A DNA stretch of 36,981 nucleotides from Stenotrophomonas maltophilia (GTDB lineage: Bacteria; Pseudomonadota; Gammaproteobacteria; Xanthomonadales; Xanthomonadaceae): positions 1 through 36,981 of the forward strand of contig NZ_SRHZ01000013.1 of the NCBI RefSeq assembly GCF_004684085.1. Reading direction: 5' to 3'. The position numbers were made by a program, and so were the translations under genes. Shown here piece after piece: positions 1 through 8,031 of this stretch (position 1 is its first letter; the number at the start of each line of letters is the position of its first letter). The notes under the pieces are model-generated. The model did not search any database. It saw nothing but the letters and a program-made list of their open reading frames with translations, and was not told the origin of the DNA.

Positions 1-197
1 GCGGCATGGATGCCGCGGCCAAGCCCCCAAGGATGGGTTTACGGCGTCCCCCGCAACCGGACCCACCCCGCCATCCCACGGATAGCCGGCTTCTGCTGTT
101 GCTTCGGCTCCGGCTCTGGTCTCCGCGGGTGCCGGGTGCAACCCGGCCGATACCCTCCCAGTGCTAGGCTGTGGCCACCGACAACCACGGAGGCGGG
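1..197. other. Non-coding lead-in with small hairpins
   Basis: I see no convincing gene here. The segment starts with a short dyad (GGCAT-gg-ATGCC, 4-15) and holds a perfect 6-bp stem with a 3-nt loop at 132-146 (CCGGGT-gca-ACCCGG). The middle part has a degenerate run of CTG/TTG/CGG triplets. The overall look resembles interspersed intergenic DNA of Stenotrophomonas and Xanthomonas, but that is memory, not a search. The next gene has its ribosome binding site at 189-193. Confidence 0.4.
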
Positions 198-1052
198 ATG
201 GGGGCGATCGTGTTGTTGCCGCTGTGCGTGGACGATGCCGCGCTCGACCGCTGCCTGGCCGCGCTGGACGCCGGCACCGCGCCGGGAACCGCGGTCTGGC
301 TGGCCGACGATGCGCAGACCGGCCCGCGTGCGCAGGCGGTGGTGGAACACTGGTTGGCGCATACGCCGTTGCAGGCCGAGTACACCCGGCGCGCGCGGCC
401 ATTGGGCGAGGTGGCCCATCTGGATGAGATGTTGCGTGCCTGCGAGGGCCTGGACGTGGCCGTGCTCGCGCCGGACAGCGTGCCCGCACCCGGCTGGTTG
501 CAGCAGCTGCAGGCCGCCTTCGCCCGCGATGCCGCCATCGCCACCGCAACCCCATGGTGCAATGCCGGCGAAACTGCTGCGTGGCCGCGGCTGGGCGAGA
601 TCAATCCCGAGCCCGAGAATCCTGCGCTGCTGGCGCAGACCTGTGCCAGCCTGCCAACGTTGCATCCGGAACTGCCTTCAGCGGTGACCCACGCGGTGCT
701 GGTGCGCGGCAACGCGCGCCGTCGTGCCGGCGGTCTCGACGTGGACAGCTACGCCGGCTGGAATGCGGCGCTGGTCGACCTGAGCCTGCGCATGGCCGGC
801 CTCGGTTGGCGCAACGTGCTGTGCGAGACCGCCTTCGTCAGCCGGGCAGGGGAGGCGATCAGCCGTGATGGCGATCTCGAGGCCCTGGCCGCGCGCTGGC
901 CGGCCTGGGTGCCGCGGCTGGCCGACTTCCTGATGCACGATCCGCTGCACGGGCTGCGCGCCGATCTGCAGCAGCGCATGCGGCAGGCGATAATGCCGGC
1001 CGAGCAGGGTGACCTGTTCGTCCCGTCATCTGCGCCGGAGCCTCCCGCTTGA
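198..1052 (+). CDS. Divergent family 2 glycosyltransferase-like protein
   Basis: A 284-residue cytoplasmic protein. I chose the ATG at 198 over the in-frame GTG at 171 because GGAGG lies at 189-193, at ideal distance. The N-terminus (GAIVLLPLCVDD, then a Leu/Ala-rich helix) follows the first Rossmann strand of GT-A glycosyltransferases, and the segment with VPAPGWLQQLQAAF resembles the family 2 region after the acidic motif. The usual DXD is not obvious: the equivalent is VLAPDSV. It may therefore be a weakly conserved or inactive family member. Its stop overlaps the start of the next glycosyltransferase gene by 4 bp (TTGA), which implies translational coupling and a shared role in building a glycan, perhaps LPS O-antigen or flagellin modification. 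The acceptor and sugar cannot be read from the sequence. Confidence 0.55.
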   Translation: MGAIVLLPLCVDDAALDRCLAALDAGTAPGTAVWLADDAQTGPRAQAVVEHWLAHTPLQAEYTRRARPLGEVAHLDEMLRACEGLDVAVLAPDSVPAPGWLQQLQAAFARDAAIATATPWCNAGETAAWPRLGEINPEPENPALLAQTCASLPTLHPELPSAVTHAVLVRGNARRRAGGLDVDSYAGWNAALVDLSLRMAGLGWRNVLCETAFVSRAGEAISRDGDLEALAARWPAWVPRLADFLMHDPLHGLRADLQQRMRQAIMPAEQGDLFVPSSAPEPPA

Positions 1053-1888
1053 ATGTTGCCATTGCCGCCATCGTCGTCACCTACCAGAGCGGCAGCACCA
1101 TCGATGCCTGCCTCTCGCGGCTGCGCCAGGCGCAGGACGTGGCTGAGATCCGGGTGATCGACAATGGCTCGGTGGATGGCACGTTGGAAATCGTGCAGCG
1201 GCATGCCAGCCATGACCCACGCGTACGCTTCATCGGCAACCCGGACAATCCCGGCTTCGCCGCCGCCAACAACCAGGGCGTGGCCGATTCGCACAGCCCA
1301 TGGCTGGCCTTCATCAACCCGGACCTGATGGTCGAGCCAGAAACATTGGCCGCACTGCGCAGCCGCGCGGAAATACTGGGCGATTGCCTTCTGGGTGTCG
1401 AACAGGTGGATGAGCAGGGACATGCCGACGAGGCGGTGCGCCGCCGCGACCCGGATTTCCTGTTGATGCTGCGCTCGCCCGGCACGGGCGCGAAGCTGGC
1501 CGTTCCACGAGACCCGCAGCAGGCCTTGCAGCGGGTACCCGTGCTGTCCGGTGCCCTGCTGATGATGCAGCGCGCGCTGTTCGACCGTATCGGCGGCTGG
1601 GACGCTGGGTATCGCCTGCACGCCGAAGACCTGGACCTGTGCCGGCGCGCCCGCGAGGCCGGCGCGGTAGTCGCCATTGCCAACGATCTGCAGGTCACCC
1701 ACGTGCGCGGCGTCTCCAGCCGCTCACGGCCGTTCTTCGTTGAATGGCACAAGCACAAAGGGCTGTGGCGCTACTTCCAGAAGTTCGAGGCGAACCAGCG
1801 TTCGCTGCCGGTGCGGGTAGCCGTGTGGGGCGCGATCTGGGCGCATGCTCTGATGCTGGTGCCGAGGTTGCTGCGCAGATCCTTGTAG
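1049..1888 (+). CDS. Family 2 glycosyltransferase, WbbL/rhamnosyltransferase-like
   Basis: A 279-residue GT-A fold glycosyltransferase that probably moves a nucleotide-activated sugar to a cell-envelope or flagellar glycan. Visible family marks are IVVTYQSG near residue 8, the nucleotide-binding IDNGS (37-41), [15 protein letters not shown] (63-77, typical of WbbL-type rhamnosyltransferases), the acidic metal motif FINPDLM (88-94) and [13 protein letters not shown] (191-203) with the likely catalytic acid pair. The start is TTG inside the stop of the previous gene. The nearby ATG at 1053 is out of frame, and a GGAG lies at 1037-1040. The C-terminal 25 residues are hydrophobic and basic, suggesting membrane contact. 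Rhamnose specificity is only a guess from family resemblance. Confidence 0.85.
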   Translation: MNVAIAAIVVTYQSGSTIDACLSRLRQAQDVAEIRVIDNGSVDGTLEIVQRHASHDPRVRFIGNPDNPGFAAANNQGVADSHSPWLAFINPDLMVEPETLAALRSRAEILGDCLLGVEQVDEQGHADEAVRRRDPDFLLMLRSPGTGAKLAVPRDPQQALQRVPVLSGALLMMQRALFDRIGGWDAGYRLHAEDLDLCRRAREAGAVVAIANDLQVTHVRGVSSRSRPFFVEWHKHKGLWRYFQKFEANQRSLPVRVAVWGAIWAHALMLVPRLLRRSL

Positions 1889-1900
1889 CGCTGAAAGGGC

Positions 1901-1919
1901 ATCCACGCATGGCGTGGAT
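1901..1919. repeat. SMAG-type palindrome
   Basis: A perfect inverted repeat ATCCACGC-atg-GCGTGGAT just after the glycosyltransferase stop. The same 19 bases occur at 23511-23529 and 26715-26733. A GTAG-headed half element (GTAGAGCCGAGC) follows at 1938. The short palindromes and GTAG head fit the SMAG family of Stenotrophomonas repeats. It could act as an RNA processing or termination site at the operon end. Confidence 0.75.
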
Positions 1920-1978
1920 CTACTCCTGTTGTTGCCCGTAGAGCCGAGCGTGGCCGCAGGCACCCCGGTTCACTCTGC

Positions 1979-1997
1979 GGGGCGCATAATCCGCCCC
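1979..1997 (+). promoter_or_regulatory. pncB core promoter inside a perfect dyad
   Basis: A perfect 6-bp inverted repeat, GGGGCG and CGCCCC, brackets a -10-like CATAAT (1985-1990) and abuts the pncB ATG at 1998. No Shine-Dalgarno sequence is visible. A -10 box this close would start transcription at or next to the A of the ATG, giving a leaderless mRNA. The -35 region is poor. The dyad could be a repressor operator over the -10. Both ideas are inference. Confidence 0.4.
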
Positions 1998-3179
1998 ATG
2001 CCTATCATCCAGTCCCTGCTCGACACCGACCTGTACAAGTTCACCATGATGCAGGCGGTGCTCCACCAGCATCCCGGTGCCCAGGTGCAGTACCGGTTCA
2101 AGTGCCGCACCCCCGGCATCGACCTGGCCCATTACATCGACCAGATCGACGAAGAGATCGACCACCTGTGCAGCCTGCGCTTCAGCGACGCGGAGCTGGA
2201 CTACATGCGTGGCCTGCGCTTCGTGAAGCCGGACTTCGCCGACTTCCTCGGCCTGTTCCATCTGGATCGCAAGTACATCCAGCTGCGCGCGTCGAAGACC
2301 GTGCCCGGCGAGATTGAACTGGACATCACCGGCCCGTGGCTGCATACCATTCTGTTTGAAGTGCCGCTGCTGGCGATCATCAACGAGGTCTGGTTCCGCA
2401 ATACCACCACCGCCGACTTCGCCGAAGGCGAGCGCCGCCTGCAGGCCAAGGCCGCGCTGCTGCGCGATACTCCTGGCTTCGAGCAGTGCCGCATTGCCGA
2501 CTACGGCAGCCGCCGCCGTTACTCGCGTGACTGGCATGCCCGCCTGCTGCCGCTGCTGCGTGATGCGCTCGGGCCGCAACTGGTCGGCACCAGCAACGTG
2601 CACTTTGCCCGGCTGTACGGCATGACCCCGCACGGCACCATGGCCCATGAGTATCTGCAGGCGTTCCAGGCACTGGGCCCTCGACTGCGTGATTCGCAGG
2701 TGGCGGCACTGGAGTCATGGGCGCGCGAGTACCGCGGTGACCTCGGCATCGCGCTGTCCGATGTGGTTGGCCTGGACGCGTTCCTGCGCGACTTCGACAT
2801 GTACTTCTGCAAGCTGTTCGACGGCGTGCGCCACGACTCGGGCGACCCGTTCGACTGGGGTGACCGCATGCTGGCGCATTTCCAGCAGCGCCGGGTCGAT
2901 CCACGCAGCAAGGTGCTGGTCTTCAGCGATGGCCTCGACATCGTCAAGGTGATGCGCCTGTACGACTACTTCCGTGGTCGCTGCCAGGTCGCCTTCGGCG
3001 TCGGCACCCATCTGACCAATGATCTGGGTCCGACGCCGCTCAACATCGTCATCAAGATGGTCCGCTGCAACGGTCAGCCGGTCGCCAAGCTCAGCGACTC
3101 GCCGGGCAAGAGCATGTGCGACGACCCGGGTTACCTGGCCTATCTGCGCCAGGTCTTCGAGCTGCCGCAGCCGGAATGA
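1998..3179 (+). CDS. pncB: Nicotinate phosphoribosyltransferase
   Basis: Makes nicotinate mononucleotide from nicotinate, PRPP and ATP, the entry step of the Preiss-Handler NAD salvage route in the cytoplasm. The 393-residue product is close to the roughly 400 of E. coli PncB and has its N-terminal signature [16 protein letters not shown] (6-21). The catalytic histidine that is phosphorylated in the enterobacterial enzyme aligns with H217 in [16 protein letters not shown] and the [11 protein letters not shown] segment near the end form the phosphate-binding part. I chose ATG 1998; the longer frame from 1914 runs through the SMAG repeat and is not protein-like. It appears monocistronic and converges on the mini-pilin gene. 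Confidence 0.96.
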   Translation: MPIIQSLLDTDLYKFTMMQAVLHQHPGAQVQYRFKCRTPGIDLAHYIDQIDEEIDHLCSLRFSDAELDYMRGLRFVKPDFADFLGLFHLDRKYIQLRASKTVPGEIELDITGPWLHTILFEVPLLAIINEVWFRNTTTADFAEGERRLQAKAALLRDTPGFEQCRIADYGSRRRYSRDWHARLLPLLRDALGPQLVGTSNVHFARLYGMTPHGTMAHEYLQAFQALGPRLRDSQVAALESWAREYRGDLGIALSDVVGLDAFLRDFDMYFCKLFDGVRHDSGDPFDWGDRMLAHFQQRRVDPRSKVLVFSDGLDIVKVMRLYDYFRGRCQVAFGVGTHLTNDLGPTPLNIVIKMVRCNGQPVAKLSDSPGKSMCDDPGYLAYLRQVFELPQPE

Positions 3180-3195
3180 CGCCGGCCTGCAGGTC

Positions 3196-3561
3196 TTACA
3201 GGTAGTCGACCACCACCAGGTAGGCACCCTGCAGCGGCTGCTGCTTCGAGGCCTGCACGCTGTAGCGCTCGGAGAAGGCGATATCGCCGGCGCGCAGTGC
3301 GCTGGCCGACACCGACAGCTTCTGGCCCTGGCGCTTGCCGTCGCGCAGCGTCGCGGCCTGGCCATCGGCGAGAGCCGTCACGGCCACCGTCGATCCCTTG
3401 GCCGACGGCGGGCAGGCCGCCAGGCTCAGTTCGCCCTGGGAAAGGTTCGTCGTGCAGCCCGGCTCAGCGATGCGACCGCTGAAACGGATGCTGCCGCTGC
3501 TGGCCTGGGCCAGCGCACTGATGGACATCAGGGCCACACACAGCAGGATGGAGTTCCTCAT
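3196..3561 (-). CDS. Small orphan type 1 fimbrial-like protein
   Basis: A 121-residue secreted protein. Residues 1-20 form a signal peptide ending ALAQA. The mature N-terminus GSIRFSGRIAEPGCT and the paired cysteines C36 and C50 resemble major pilins of the chaperone-usher type, as does the alternating hydrophobic C-terminal strand ending VVVDYL, which would be the chaperone-bound strand. It is far shorter than a normal pilin (about 180 residues), and the two cysteines are closer together than in SMF-1. It is divergent from smf-1 with a 459-bp shared upstream region. It may be a minor subunit, terminator or decoy of the adjacent fimbria. Function is inferred only from resemblance and position. 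Confidence 0.75.
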   Translation of the reverse strand: MRNSILLCVALMSISALAQASSGSIRFSGRIAEPGCTTNLSQGELSLAACPPSAKGSTVAVTALADGQAATLRDGKRQGQKLSVSASALRAGDIAFSERYSVQASKQQPLQGAYLVVVDYL

Positions 3562-4020
3562 GACACGTTCTCTGGTTCGGTGTGTCCTAGTTAGCGACAG
3601 CTTCGATCCGCCTTTAATAGGACAAGTTCGAATCTGCTAGGGCCATCACCAAGAAAGAGTGATGCGCATCAAATAAGGCGATTTCCAGCTGAAAAAAGCC
3701 TGCTTCCGCGCATGCCGAACGCGCCACCTGATGCGTCATCTACGGTCGTTTGTGACCAGTTCGGTCCACCGTCAACTCTCCCACGCTCCCTGAAAGGCAA
3801 TTTCGCCTATCACGTCACATTTAGGGCGTCAATAAACCGTCGTTCAGAAAAATAATGTGACTTTCATCACAGTTGTGCCTATACTTGCGTCACGGATTCA
3901 GGGGAAGGTATGTCCGAGTCCGGCCACAGGTGAGACGCAAGGATGGGTCTTGATAGCCCGGCAGTGCTCCTTGCTTCCTCCTCTACTTCTCATCTCTTCA
4001 GTAGGGTTAGGTAAAAGCGA
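3562..4020. promoter_or_regulatory. Divergent fimbrial control region
   Basis: 459 bp without a gene between the mini-pilin and smf-1, clearly more AT-rich than its surroundings. It holds a perfect 12-bp palindrome TGATGCGCATCA (3660-3671), a related TGATGCGTCATC (3729-3740), an imperfect dyad around GTGACCagttcGGTC (3752-3766), and a CRP/Clp-type site (listed separately). The smf-1 leader would be about 130 nt. The leader ends in AGGGTTAGGTAAAAGCGA before the ATG, a weak ribosome binding site. Confidence 0.65.
3856..3885 (+). promoter_or_regulatory. CRP/Clp-type site overlapping a candidate smf-1 promoter
   Basis: TGTGA-ctttca-TCACA at 3856-3871 is a perfect match to both half-sites of the CRP consensus, which the Xanthomonadaceae homolog Clp also recognises. 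A -10-like TATACT lies at 3880-3885, and GTGACT (3857-3862) sits 17 bp upstream as a possible -35. With that promoter, a bound Clp would cover the -35 and spacer, which points to repression. If the true start lies further downstream, activation is possible. The motif is seen; the direction of control is inference. Confidence 0.65.
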
Positions 4021-4560
4021 ATGCACAAGATCAATCTCATCGCCGCTGTGATGCTGGCCGCCGCTCCGCTGGCCGCCAACGCCGCCGACGGCACCATCAC
4101 CTTCAATGGCAAGGTGACCGACAAGACCTGCACCATCTCGACCCCGGGCGGCAAGGACTTCGCCGTCAACCTGCCGACCGTGTCCAAGAACACCCTGGCC
4201 AATGCCGGTGCCGTTGCGGGCCGTACCCCGTTCGCGATCAACCTGACCAAGTGCAGCGCCGGCAACGTCGCGACCTACTTCGAGCCGGGTTCGACCGTTG
4301 ACTTCAACACCGGCCGCCTGCTGAACCAGGCGTCGGCCAACGCTGCCACCAACGTGCAGCTGCAGCTGCTGGGTTCCAACAACCAGGTCCTGCCGATCAA
4401 GGCAGCCGGCGCTGGCCTGGCCCAGACCAACTCGCAGTGGGTCACCGTCGGCACCGACGGCTCGGCCGACCTGAGCTACTACGCTGAGTACTACGCTACT
4501 GCCGCCGCCACCCCGGGCGACGTCACCAGCAGCGTCAAGTACACGATCATCTACAACTGA
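4021..4560 (+). CDS. smf-1: SMF-1 type major fimbrial subunit
   Basis: Structural pilin of a chaperone-usher fimbria, secreted to the periplasm and assembled on the surface; SMF-1 fimbriae of S. maltophilia are known for adhesion and early biofilm. The 179-residue precursor has a signal peptide ending AANA (cleavage near residue 21), so the mature protein starts ADGTITFNGKV, which I recognise as the SMF-1 N-terminus. One disulfide is expected between C37 and C78. The C-terminal strand ends KYTIIYN, with the penultimate tyrosine typical of pilins. It is first in the operon and followed by a strong hairpin that probably helps keep pilin message in excess. ATG 4021 is the only sensible start. 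Confidence 0.93.
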   Translation: MHKINLIAAVMLAAAPLAANAADGTITFNGKVTDKTCTISTPGGKDFAVNLPTVSKNTLANAGAVAGRTPFAINLTKCSAGNVATYFEPGSTVDFNTGRLLNQASANAATNVQLQLLGSNNQVLPIKAAGAGLAQTNSQWVTVGTDGSADLSYYAEYYATAAATPGDVTSSVKYTIIYN

Positions 4561-4575
4561 TCGTAGCCGTACCCG

Positions 4576-4603
4576 CATTGGCCGGCGTACGCGCCGGCCA
4601 ATG
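4576..4603 (+). terminator. Intercistronic hairpin after the pilin gene
   Basis: A perfect 12-bp stem with a 4-nt loop (CATTGGCCGGCG-tacg-CGCCGGCCAATG), 15 bp after the smf-1 stop and 42 bp before the chaperone start. No T-run follows, so it is more likely a partial attenuator or an mRNA 3'-end stabiliser than a full intrinsic terminator. Such elements are common after major pilin genes, where the subunit must outnumber chaperone and usher. Confidence 0.75.
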
Positions 4604-4645
4604 CTCCGCGGCCTCTGGCCACACACCTCGAGCGTAGTATTTCCG

Positions 4646-5374
4646 ATGAAAGCACTCTTTCCCCGGGCGCTGCTGCTGGCAGCGTTCACGCTGCCCTTCT
4701 GCCAGGACGCACTGGCCGGCGTGGTGGTCAATGGCACGCGAGTGATCTACCCGGCGCAGGCGCGCGAAGTCACCGTGCAGGTCGACAACGTGGGCGATTC
4801 GCCGGCGCTGGTGCAGGCCTGGATCGACAGTGGCGACGCCAACCAGACTGCCGATACCAGCGATGCCCCGTTCGTGCTGACGCCGCCCATCGCGCGCGTC
4901 GAACCGGGCCGCAGCCAGGCGCTGCGACTGATTTTCTCTGGCGCGCAGCTGCCGGCCGACCGCGAGTCGGTGTTCTGGCTCAACGTGCTGGATGTGCCGC
5001 CGTCGCCGGACAGCGCCGACAGTGGCGAACAGAATTACCTGCAGGTCGCGTTTCGTTCGCGCCTGAAGCTTTTCTACCGGCCGCAGGGCCTGAAGGGCGT
5101 CGCCAACGACGCACCGGCAGCACTGCGCTGGACCCGCAATGGCGACCGCCTGCGGGTGGAGAACCCCAGCCCCTTCCACGTCACCCTGGCTGAAGTGCAT
5201 GCCGTGACCGGCAGCAGTGAAAAGGCCGTCGAGGACAAGGGCGCGATGGTCGCGCCGAAGCAGAGCCTGGAGTACGCCGTACCGGCGGGCACCAACCAGG
5301 TCCGCTTCATCACCATCAACGACTACGGCGGCCGGGTGGAACACACCATCCGCCTCGGCAGCACCGGGGGCTGA
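4646..5374 (+). CDS. PapD-like periplasmic fimbrial chaperone
   Basis: Binds pilin subunits in the periplasm by donor-strand complementation and delivers them to the usher. The 242-residue precursor has a signal peptide to about residue 25 (DALAG), then GTRVIYP with R32, and RLKLFYRP with K141; these two basic residues correspond to the invariant Arg and Lys of PapD that anchor the subunit C-terminus. The second immunoglobulin domain runs to the end (NPSPFHVTL, ITINDYGG). I start at ATG 4646, immediately before a good signal peptide; the longer frame from 4601 adds non-coding leader that overlaps the hairpin. It lies between pilin and usher in the usual order. Confidence 0.94.
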   Translation: MKALFPRALLLAAFTLPFCQDALAGVVVNGTRVIYPAQAREVTVQVDNVGDSPALVQAWIDSGDANQTADTSDAPFVLTPPIARVEPGRSQALRLIFSGAQLPADRESVFWLNVLDVPPSPDSADSGEQNYLQVAFRSRLKLFYRPQGLKGVANDAPAALRWTRNGDRLRVENPSPFHVTLAEVHAVTGSSEKAVEDKGAMVAPKQSLEYAVPAGTNQVRFITINDYGGRVEHTIRLGSTGG

Positions 5375-5445
5375 ACGCGCCGCGCCGGCCCATGGCCTGC
5401 GCATCCCGCCACCGCCGCCGTGCGGCGAATTGAAGGAATGTCAGT

Positions 5446-8031
5446 GTGATCGGAAACAGATTGACATTGTCGATCCATCAGGCGCTTTGCCTGTTGGTTG
5501 CTGGCGTAGCCTGCCCAGGATGGGCGCTGGCTGCCCCGGCCAATCTCGGCGAACAGGCGCTGATGGCGCAGAGTGGTGCGGCCAATGCGCGTGCACCGGA
5601 GTCGGCCCAGTTCAACTCCAGCTTCCTGTCTGGCCAGGCCAAGCAGGTCGACCTGGCGGCCTTCAGCAACGGCAACCCGATGGTGGCCGGCAACTACCGT
5701 GTCGACGTCTACGTCAACGGTGCCTGGCAGGGCCGTCGCGATCTGCAGTTCAAGGCCGATGCGCAGGGCCGCGTCGACGCCTGCCTGCCGCTGCCGATGC
5801 TGGAAGAAATGGGCGTGGACAGCGAGGCCGTGCTGCTGCAGCAGGACCCGTCGGTTCCGACCGACAAGACCACCTGTGTGCCGGTCCAGCAGCGCATGAC
5901 CAACGCCTATGGTGTCTACGACAGTGGCAACCTGCGCTACGACCTCAGCATTCCGCAGGTGTTCCTGCGTCGCGAGGCGCGCGGCTACGTCAACCCGGCG
6001 CTCTGGGACCGCGGTATCAATGCCGGCTTCGTTGGCTACAGCTTCAATGCGATCAACAGCGACAGCCGTGTCGAAGGTGGCCAGCGCAACCGCAGTGCCT
6101 ACCTCGGCCTGAATGCCGGCCTGAACCTGGGTGGCTGGCAGTTCCGCCACGATTCGAACCTGACCTGGTCCGAGGGTGACGGTCGCCATTGGCAGAGCAT
6201 CGCCACCTATGCGCAGCGCGGCATTCCGCAGGTGCGCGGCATGCTCACCATCGGTGAGGCCTACACCACCGGTGAACTGTTTGATTCGATCGGCTATCGC
6301 GGTGCCAGCCTGGCCAGCGACGACCGCATGCTGCCCGACTCGCTGCGCGGTTACGCACCGATCGTGCGCGGCATCGCCGAAACCAATGCGCGCGTGGAAG
6401 TGCGCCAGAACCAGCAGTTGATCTATTCCTCGACCGTGTCGCCGGGTAGCTTCGTCATCGACGACCTGTACCCGACCGGCTACGGTGGCGATCTGGAAGT
6501 GAGCGTGATCGAGGCCGATGGCCGCCGCCGCGAATTCAAGGTGCCGTTTGGTTCGGTGCCGCAGATGCTGCGCGAAGGCGTGTCGCGCTACGCGCTGACC
6601 GCCGGCCAGGTGCGCAACAAGCTGCTGGCCGATGAGCCGTGGCTGGTGCAGGGCACCTACCAGCGTGGTATCGGCAACCAGCTGACCCTGTACGGCGGCA
6701 GTGCACTGAGCGACGGCTACCTGTCGCTGCTGTATGGCGTCGGCCTGTCCACGCCGGTTGGCGCGTTCGCTGCCGACGTCACCCACGCACGTACGACGTT
6801 CGACCACTACGGCAACCACACCGGTGCCAGCGTGCGCTTGAGCTACAGCAACATGATCGGCGAGACCGGGACCAACCTGACCCTGGCCGCCTACCGCTAT
6901 TCGACCGAAGGCTTCTACAGCCTGCAGGACGCGCTGTATGGCCGTGACTCGGACAAGCGCGGCATCGATCCGACCACCCGTGGTCGCCAGCGCAGTCAGT
7001 TCCAGGTAACCCTGAACCAGCCGCTGGGCCGTCGCGGCGGCGCACTGTACGTGACCGGCTCGGTGCGTGACTTCTACGATCGCCCGGGCACCTCCAAGCA
7101 GTACCAGGTGGGCTACAACAACGCCTGGCGTTCGGTGAACTACGGCTTCTCGGCGCTGCGCACCGAAGAGGGCGTGCTCGGCCGTTCCGACACCCAGTAC
7201 CTGCTGTCGATGAGCGTGCCGCTGGGCCGTGGTACCCACCCGGTGTCGTTCAGCGCCGATGTCGGCGTGCGCGATCGCGGTGGCTACGACAACAGCCGCG
7301 TCGGCATCACCGGTTCGGCCGGCGTCGACAACAACTTCAGCTACGGTGCTGCGTTGTCCGATTCCCGCGAGGGTGGTACCACCGCAGTCGGCAACGCCGA
7401 ATACCGCAGCCGCTACACAGCGTTGAATGCCACCTACAGCCACTCGCGCGATTTCCGCCAGGCTTCGGTCGGCGCCAACGGCAGCGTGGTGGTGCATCCG
7501 GGCGGCTTGACCTTCACCCCGCAGCGTGGCGACACCATGGTGCTGGTGGAAGCACCGGGCGCACGCGATGCGATCGTCAGCAACGCCCCGGGCCTGCGTG
7601 TCGATGGCCGCGGCTACGCCGTGGTCCCGTACGTGTCGCCGTACCGCCTCAACACCGTCACCCTCGACCCGCAGGGCATGGCCCACGACGTCGAGCTGGA
7701 AAGCACCAGCCAGTCGGTGGCGCCGTTTGCCGGTGCCATCAGCTACCTGCGCTTCGATACCCGCAAGGGCAACGCGCTGCTGATCCAGGTGCGCAACACC
7801 GATGGCCGCACCATGCCGTTCGGTGCGCAGGTCAAGGATGAGCAGGGCCAGCCGGTGGGCATGGTCAGCCAGGGTGGCCGCCTGTACGTGCGCAGTGAAA
7901 AGAACCAGGGCAGCCTGCTGGTGGAGTGGGGCGCCGGCGCCGACCAGCGCTGTACCATTGATTACCAGGTACCGGCGGGCGCCGATGCGTCCAAGACCGG
8001 CTTCATCCCGCTGGAGGCAGCATGCCGATGA
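5446..8031 (+). CDS. Outer-membrane fimbrial usher, PapC/FimD family
   Basis: Forms the outer-membrane pore that accepts chaperone-subunit complexes and polymerises the fimbria. The 861-residue length fits the family. Visible parts are a signal peptide ending ALAAP, the N-terminal domain (FNSSFL, VDLAAFSNGNPMVAGNYRVD), the large beta-barrel with alternating aromatic strands, the plug region around VRGIAETNARVEVRQNQ, and C-terminal domains with GRGYAVVPYVSPYR and CTIDY. The start is GTG at 5446 with AAGGA at 5433-5437; the ATG at 5438 is out of frame. The 3' end overlaps the adhesin gene by 10 bp. Opposite-strand frames as long as 787 codons are shadows caused by GC-rich codon use. Confidence 0.96.
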   Translation: MIGNRLTLSIHQALCLLVAGVACPGWALAAPANLGEQALMAQSGAANARAPESAQFNSSFLSGQAKQVDLAAFSNGNPMVAGNYRVDVYVNGAWQGRRDLQFKADAQGRVDACLPLPMLEEMGVDSEAVLLQQDPSVPTDKTTCVPVQQRMTNAYGVYDSGNLRYDLSIPQVFLRREARGYVNPALWDRGINAGFVGYSFNAINSDSRVEGGQRNRSAYLGLNAGLNLGGWQFRHDSNLTWSEGDGRHWQSIATYAQRGIPQVRGMLTIGEAYTTGELFDSIGYRGASLASDDRMLPDSLRGYAPIVRGIAETNARVEVRQNQQLIYSSTVSPGSFVIDDLYPTGYGGDLEVSVIEADGRRREFKVPFGSVPQMLREGVSRYALTAGQVRNKLLADEPWLVQGTYQRGIGNQLTLYGGSALSDGYLSLLYGVGLSTPVGAFAADVTHARTTFDHYGNHTGASVRLSYSNMIGETGTNLTLAAYRYSTEGFYSLQDALYGRDSDKRGIDPTTRGRQRSQFQVTLNQPLGRRGGALYVTGSVRDFYDRPGTSKQYQVGYNNAWRSVNYGFSALRTEEGVLGRSDTQYLLSMSVPLGRGTHPVSFSADVGVRDRGGYDNSRVGITGSAGVDNNFSYGAALSDSREGGTTAVGNAEYRSRYTALNATYSHSRDFRQASVGANGSVVVHPGGLTFTPQRGDTMVLVEAPGARDAIVSNAPGLRVDGRGYAVVPYVSPYRLNTVTLDPQGMAHDVELESTSQSVAPFAGAISYLRFDTRKGNALLIQVRNTDGRTMPFGAQVKDEQGQPVGMVSQGGRLYVRSEKNQGSLLVEWGAGADQRCTIDYQVPAGADASKTGFIPLEAACR

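Noticed and set aside
5323..7686. Very long minus-strand open frame opposite the usher gene
   Set aside because: Its product is low-complexity Ala/Gly/Val/His/Arg with no family likeness, and it mirrors the usher codons exactly. GC-rich third positions keep this frame open.
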